From the NCBI GenBank assembly GCA_017880865.1, contig JADGRL010000020.1, positions 1 to 48,805 on the forward strand: a DNA stretch of 48,805 bases, in the 5' to 3' direction. The DNA is from Gallionella sp. Lineage in GTDB: Bacteria; Pseudomonadota; Gammaproteobacteria; Burkholderiales; Gallionellaceae. Under the pieces are notes generated by a model. That model saw only the letters and a program-made list of their open reading frames with translations. It was not told the DNA's origin and searched no databases. Shown piece after piece: positions 45,676-48,805 of the stretch; the stretch's first letter is position 1, and each line of letters begins with the position of its first letter. The translations under genes and the position numbers were made by a program.

Positions 45676-47238
45676 TTAAGTCTTGAGCGGCGTTAGCCTC
45701 GGCACTTCACCCATTTGTCTTCGCACGGATGCACCAATAAACTCGGCAAACGGCTCAATTTTTCCTTTCACGCTGGCTTGTTCAAGCGAGGCCATGTAGC
45801 TGTCTCGATCTTCAACACGGATGACCGTCCACGGGTATCCTCCGGACGCAAGCATTGAATTCATCAGGAACCGCGCCATGCGTCCATTTCCATCCCCATA
45901 AGGATGAATATAGACAAATACAAAATGTCCGAGCACAGCACGGACAGCTGGATCCGGTTCCTTCGAGATTATGTCGAAAAATACCGGCATGGCTTCGCGC
46001 ACAGACTCATAGGATGGCGGCACATGTCGGGCATAGCGAATGAACACCGGCCAGGAACGATAGCCGGCGAGGTGTTTTGCTTCAAGGATGCCGCTCGTGA
46101 CCGAAGGCTCGAAAAGTTTCCGGTACCAGTCATGATGGTCGTGCCGAACCACGTTGCCGGGTTCGGTTCGCTCCAAAATTTGCGACACGCTTTTACGAAC
46201 CTCAAGAAACGCCTGATGGTAGCCTTTGGCTGCCAGTGCATTGCGATCATTTCGGTCTTTGCTATTCTCTTCTGGGTTCCATTGGCCGGACGCGATCTTG
46301 GCGATCATATCTTCCGTCACTCGATAGCCCTCAATTGACAGTGAGTGATAGGCATCTTCGACATGACGGTCGTCGACGTCGGCGATGTAGGCCTCGATGT
46401 CACCCGGCAATCCAGGTGCCGGCGGAAATGCACTGATCACCGCCTCCCGCATTGATTCCCACATCAGTCTGATTCGGATTGCACAAGCTGATTCAGCACG
46501 CGACTGAGTCGGTAAGGATTTCGGCGGAACCTGAAAAGGGTCTGTTTCGGTGACTGCATAACCGGCATCTTGCATGGTTCGAACGATACGGTCACTTTCA
46601 TTGGCACGTCCAATCGCGCGCATCGCGCCGGCAATTCGCCCTGCAACGACCGAATTCCCGCCCTCCAGAATCTTAGCCAGTATTTCTGATGCATCCGAAA
46701 TCTGCGATAACGCGATCTGCGCATCAATCGGGTTCGTCTCGAAGATTGTCGGTGACGCACGTACCAGCGATGTGGGCAACGATAGCAAACGAACGCCATC
46801 TTTCACGACAATATCAGTCCCAGAGGCGAAATCCTTTGAACGGTAATCAAAAAGACCTGTCTCGAATTTAAGCGTGAGATTGTTGTTCGATCCGGTTTTG
46901 GTGTGAATCATCAGCTGACGAGGGATCGTTGTATTACCGGCATGCCTTTGTAGTGACGCTTCGGGCGAAAGGTACCAATCATTGCCGAACCGAACATTGC
47001 AGTATGCACTGACGAATTCGAAGAAAGAGGCATACCAGGCAGTCGATTCTCCTGCTTTTTCAACTGGATTTGAAACGATATACCAGCCCTTGACGACTTC
47101 TTTTATAAAGCCTGCAGCAGCCAGTCGCTCACGATGAACGCGACTGAAGTCACCGCTCTGAAATACGCGCCGCCCTTTATCCTGCTCAATTTTCAGGAGT
47201 TTCAACGATTCTGCAAGCTTTTCATGTGGGGTAGCCAT
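45676..47238 (-). CDS. Fic-domain protein with N-terminal winged-helix region
   Basis: A 520-residue Fic protein, probably an AMP-transferase acting on protein hydroxyls. The active-site loop HPYGDGNGRMARFL (about residues 444-457) fits HPFx(D/E)GNGRxxR with a full set of key residues. The SxxxEG motif in SLSIEGYRVTE (about 298) is the inhibitory helix, so it is self-inhibited (class II type). Residues 1-75 look like a winged-helix/AbiEi-like N-terminal domain (VFQSGDFSRVHRERL). ATG 47238 follows GAGG. Two 48-base direct repeats lie at the promoter. It is the only gene of the insert in abiEii. Confidence 0.9.
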   Translation of the reverse strand: MATPHEKLAESLKLLKIEQDKGRRVFQSGDFSRVHRERLAAAGFIKEVVKGWYIVSNPVEKAGESTAWYASFFEFVSAYCNVRFGNDWYLSPEASLQRHAGNTTIPRQLMIHTKTGSNNNLTLKFETGLFDYRSKDFASGTDIVVKDGVRLLSLPTSLVRASPTIFETNPIDAQIALSQISDASEILAKILEGGNSVVAGRIAGAMRAIGRANESDRIVRTMQDAGYAVTETDPFQVPPKSLPTQSRAESACAIRIRLMWESMREAVISAFPPAPGLPGDIEAYIADVDDRHVEDAYHSLSIEGYRVTEDMIAKIASGQWNPEENSKDRNDRNALAAKGYHQAFLEVRKSVSQILERTEPGNVVRHDHHDWYRKLFEPSVTSGILEAKHLAGYRSWPVFIRYARHVPPSYESVREAMPVFFDIISKEPDPAVRAVLGHFVFVYIHPYGDGNGRMARFLMNSMLASGGYPWTVIRVEDRDSYMASLEQASVKGKIEPFAEFIGASVRRQMGEVPRLTPLKT

Positions 47239-47250
47239 AACAGACCTCGT

Positions 47251-47336
47251 CAAGTTTATTGCGTATTACTATGGCACGTCTATCGTGCATTGCAATAGCA
47301 AGTTTATTGCGTATCACTATAGCACGTCTATCGTGC
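47251..47336. promoter_or_regulatory. Two 48-bp tandem repeats with GCACG palindromes at the fic promoter
   Basis: CAAGTTTATTGCGTAT...GCACGTCTATCGTGC occurs at 47251-47288 and again at 47299-47336, a period of 48. Each unit ends in the palindrome GCACG-TCTAT-CGTGC (47274-47288 and 47322-47336). Their position directly upstream of fic suggests paired operators, perhaps bound by the Fic protein's own winged helix. On the minus strand a TATAGT near 47320 may be a -10 box. Confidence 0.7.
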
Positions 47337-47375
47337 TGAACAAAAGTAACACTGTAATCGCATTTACCTATGTTC

Positions 47376-47394
47376 ATTCGCAAATTATTTTGGA
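47376..47394 (-). repeat. Right inverted repeat of the Fic cassette
   Basis: On the minus strand it reads TCCAAAATAATTTGCGAAT, matching the left repeat at 18 of 19 positions. Confidence 0.75.
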
Positions 47395-47401
47395 GTTAGC
47401 G

Positions 47402-47539
47402 GGCAATCTTGCCGTTCAGTGCAGGCGCATTGAACAGGTCGCACCGCGCACGGCAGATGATCAAGTCCTGTTCGACCTGCCGCCAATCGGGCCAGGGTGC
47501 CTTCGCACTCCATGCCTGGATGTATGAGCTGGGAATCAA
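47402..47539 (-). pseudogene. abiEii toxin fragment, 5' end
   Basis: From TTG 47539, overlapping the abiEi stop as is normal for the pair, the frame reads 46 codons: IPSSYIQAWSAKAPWPDWRQ, then VEQDLIICRA, and ends NGKIA where the Fic cassette begins. This is the typical N-terminus of an AbiEii toxin. The next codons run into the insert and stop at once. Confidence 0.85.
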
Positions 47540-47830
47540 AAGTCGATCCCCACGGGTTCATTGATTACGAGCTTCCACTTGACATCTTTCTTGTGAAGTT
47601 CGGCAAGAGATTCGAGCAGAAGTTTAACAGAAGGATCCAGTGGCACAGCCGTTTTAGCCTTCTTGACGAAAGGTTCCAGCGCATTGGTCTGGCGCACTTG
47701 GCCAACACGGTCGAGCAAATAGCCGAGCCTGCGCACGGGCGAGTTCTCGTAGGCAGAGGCCACATTCGCAAGGGTGGGCGGATCAGCCTTAGCCCCGATA
47801 TCCTTGGCGAGCTGCGCGACTCCATTGATC
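47536..47830 (-). pseudogene. abiEi antitoxin, C-terminal remnant
   Basis: The minus strand encodes INGVAQLAKDIGAK, then SAYENSPVRRLGYLLDRVGQ and the family's end KWKLVINEPVGIDF. This is the C-terminal half of an AbiEi-type antitoxin; the winged-helix N-terminus is gone upstream of about 47830. An internal ATG at 47763 could still give a 75-residue product. With abiEii broken, the system is inactive. Confidence 0.8.
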
Positions 47831-47976
47831 TGGCGTAAAATCAGCTTTAGAACGAGTACAGGCAGGCATTTTTTACGAATCGGTTTCGAGATAACTCAAA
47901 TTATATCAAATGGTTGCCGTGTCATTCGCCCTGTTTGTGCAAAATTTAGGCTAGCACCTTGTGTGTATTACACCCC

Positions 47977-48035
47977 AAACCCGCCACCGATTTCAATCGC
48001 AAACCCGCCACACAAAACGATCGTAAAACCACCAC
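47977..48035 (+). repeat. Three 24-bp tandem repeats upstream of hicAB
   Basis: AAACCCGCCAC occurs at 47977-47987 and 48001-48011, and the variant AAAACCACCAC at 48025-48035, all exactly 24 bases apart. The spacers contain CGAT/ATCG elements. Regular spacing near two helical turns suggests a protein-binding array; the nearby hicAB promoter is one candidate target. The stretch 47840-48082 holds no gene. Confidence 0.65.
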
Positions 48036-48063
48036 ACAGGTAGATTATTTGTATAAATGGTGG

Positions 48064-48110
48064 TTATAGTGTTGCCTTTTATATGCAAGTGGTCATAATA
48101 ACCACTATAA
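48064..48110. promoter_or_regulatory. Inverted repeat spanning the hicA start
   Basis: TTATAGTG (48064-48071) and CACTATAA (48103-48110) are perfect complements flanking the hicA start region. HicB-type antitoxins usually bind inverted repeats at this place, so it is a likely operator. Confidence 0.45.
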
Positions 48111-48289
48111 ACAGCAAGCAAATCATTAAGCAGCTTGAAGCGGACGGCTGGACACTACGTGGTGTGAAGGGTAGTCATCACGTTTTTACGCACCCTAGCA
48201 AGCTGGGACACATCAGTGTGCCGCACCCCAAGCAGGATTTGGGCGTTGGATTGGTGCACAAGCTGCTGAAACAAGCTGGATTGAAATAA
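48083..48289 (+). CDS. hicA: HicA toxin
   Basis: A 68-residue double-stranded-RNA-binding-fold mRNA interferase. NSKQIIKQLEADGWTLRGVKGSHHVFTHP carries the catalytic His in GSHH, and the C-terminal VPHPKQDLGVGLVHKLLKQAGL is the family hallmark. ATG 48083 is used although no ribosome site is visible; family members usually start near the NSKQ, so the first seven to nine residues are unsure. Followed by hicB with a 12-base gap. Confidence 0.88.
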   Translation: MQVVIITTINSKQIIKQLEADGWTLRGVKGSHHVFTHPSKLGHISVPHPKQDLGVGLVHKLLKQAGLK

Positions 48290-48301
48290 AGGAGACTGAC
48301 C

Positions 48302-48697
48302 ATGAAATTCATTATCGCGATTGAGCCGGGCACTGACACCACCGCATTCGGTGTTGTTGTACCAGACCTGCCAGGCTGCTTTTCGGCTGGGGATACTTTG
48401 GATAAAGCCGTGGATAACGCCCGCGAGGCGATTGATTTGTGGTGCGAAACAGTGATCGAGGACGGCGGCGATGTCCCTGTTGCCAAGTCCTTGGCAGAGC
48501 ATCAAATCGATCCTGATTTTGCAGGCTGGATTTGGGCGGTTATTGAAGTGCCAGTTGAGCGTTATTTCGGCCCAGCAGAAAAACTCAACATCACCTTGCC
48601 GCGCTTGTTGCTGGCAAAGATTGATGAGTACACCCACGCCCACGGCGAAACACGCTCCGGCTTTCTGGCTGAAGCTGCACGGATGGCGATGCGCTAA
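48302..48697 (+). CDS. hicB: HicB antitoxin
   Basis: A 131-residue antitoxin with the partial RNase H-like fold at the N-terminus (AFGVVVPDLPGCFSAGDTLDKAVDNAREAI, typical of HicB) and a C-terminal ribbon-helix-helix segment (NITLPRLLLAKIDEYTHAHGETRSGFLAEAARMAM) for DNA binding. AAGGAG lies eight bases before ATG. It neutralises HicA and probably represses the pair. Confidence 0.92.
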   Translation: MKFIIAIEPGTDTTAFGVVVPDLPGCFSAGDTLDKAVDNAREAIDLWCETVIEDGGDVPVAKSLAEHQIDPDFAGWIWAVIEVPVERYFGPAEKLNITLPRLLLAKIDEYTHAHGETRSGFLAEAARMAMR

Positions 48698-48805
48698 CGC
48701 ACAAAGTATTAAGGGAATCTCTATAAATTGCCCTTCAAATTTTCGGAATCTGTCAGCCCGCTGATGTTGTGAAACGTTATTTCCAAGTGCAATCACGAAC
48801 TGGCG

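Larger units (their letters stand above)
45637..47401. mobile_element. Fic-carrying insertion cassette with inverted repeats, inserted in abiEii
   Basis: A 1765-bp insert splits abiEii. GGCAAT stands on both sides (45631-45636 and 47402-47407), like a target duplication, in the same codon phase (Ile-Ala); removing the insert and one copy restores the toxin frame. Just inside, TCCAAAATTATTTGCGAAT (45643-45661) and its inverted counterpart (47376-47394) match at 18 of 19 positions. The only gene is fic; no transposase is present, so movement would need an enzyme supplied in trans. Exact ends are uncertain by a base or so because the repeats are offset by one. Confidence 0.75.

Noticed and set aside
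47536..47763. A 75-residue intact small protein
   Set aside because: Similarity to AbiEi continues upstream of its ATG, so it is the end of a truncated antitoxin, not an independent gene.
1..48805. CRISPR array, tRNA or rRNA genes
   Set aside because: No array of regularly spaced long repeats and no tRNA- or rRNA-like sequence was recognised on either strand. The tandem repeats found have two or three units only.

Overview
The window looks like a chromosomal segment of a betaproteobacterium. I would place it near the Gallionellaceae/Nitrosomonadales, judging from the pyrC, ppk, uppP and EPS-regulator protein types, but this is inference because no ribosomal RNA or core phylogenetic marker is present. 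It holds three zones: a housekeeping zone (1-12.6 kb), a long surface-polysaccharide (O-antigen/EPS) operon on the plus strand (12.6-38.2 kb), and a mobile/defence zone mostly on the minus strand (38.3-48.8 kb).

Housekeeping zone. A membrane-anchored cytochrome c is followed by a possible 50-residue Cys-rich protein. Next come two translationally coupled HU-family genes, the second of which carries a transmembrane helix and a LysM domain. They are followed by an SDR oxidoreductase, a DUF3617 protein, pyrC with a DUF2288 gene, a half-size EamA transporter and a lipoprotein. A polyphosphate/phosphate set follows (pap, sixA, ppk1, yggX), then a protein with a histone-H1-like tail, and uppP (lipid-carrier recycling).

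Polysaccharide zone. A sigma70-type promoter with an inverted repeat in its spacer precedes an EPS-associated MarR-type regulator. The operon then encodes GDP-mannose and GDP-fucose synthesis (manC, gmd, fcl), dTDP-rhamnose synthesis (rmlA, rmlC here; rmlB, rmlD 19-20 kb downstream), and a full CDP-3,6-dideoxyhexose route (rfbF, rfbG, rfbH and an RfbJ-like reductase, abequose type). AT-rich genes for a Wzx-type flippase, glycosyltransferases and an EpsG/Wzy-type polymerase follow, then Wzz, an O-antigen ligase, a WecA/WbpL-type initiating transferase and a PglF/WbpM-type dehydratase. The operon has been repeatedly broken into. A MntA/HepT pair sits between rfbG and rfbH, a VapBC pair plus a lone RHH antitoxin sits between wzz and the ligase, decayed GT2 genes lie at 27.8-28.5 kb, and two related scars of one epimerase gene lie at 29.7 and 33.2 kb.

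Mobile/defence zone. A two-gene module encodes a giant (1315 aa) tyrosine recombinase and an 829-aa partner. It is preceded by a truncated duplicate of the partner's 5' end. Upstream lies a wrecked AbiE toxin-antitoxin operon. Its abiEii gene is split by a 1765-bp insert that carries a Fic gene, is bounded by a 6-bp direct repeat, and has 18/19-bp inverted repeats near both ends. Collapsing the insert restores the abiEii reading frame exactly. I regard this Fic cassette as the best candidate for an undescribed element in the window. A HicAB pair with 24-bp tandem repeats upstream closes the window.
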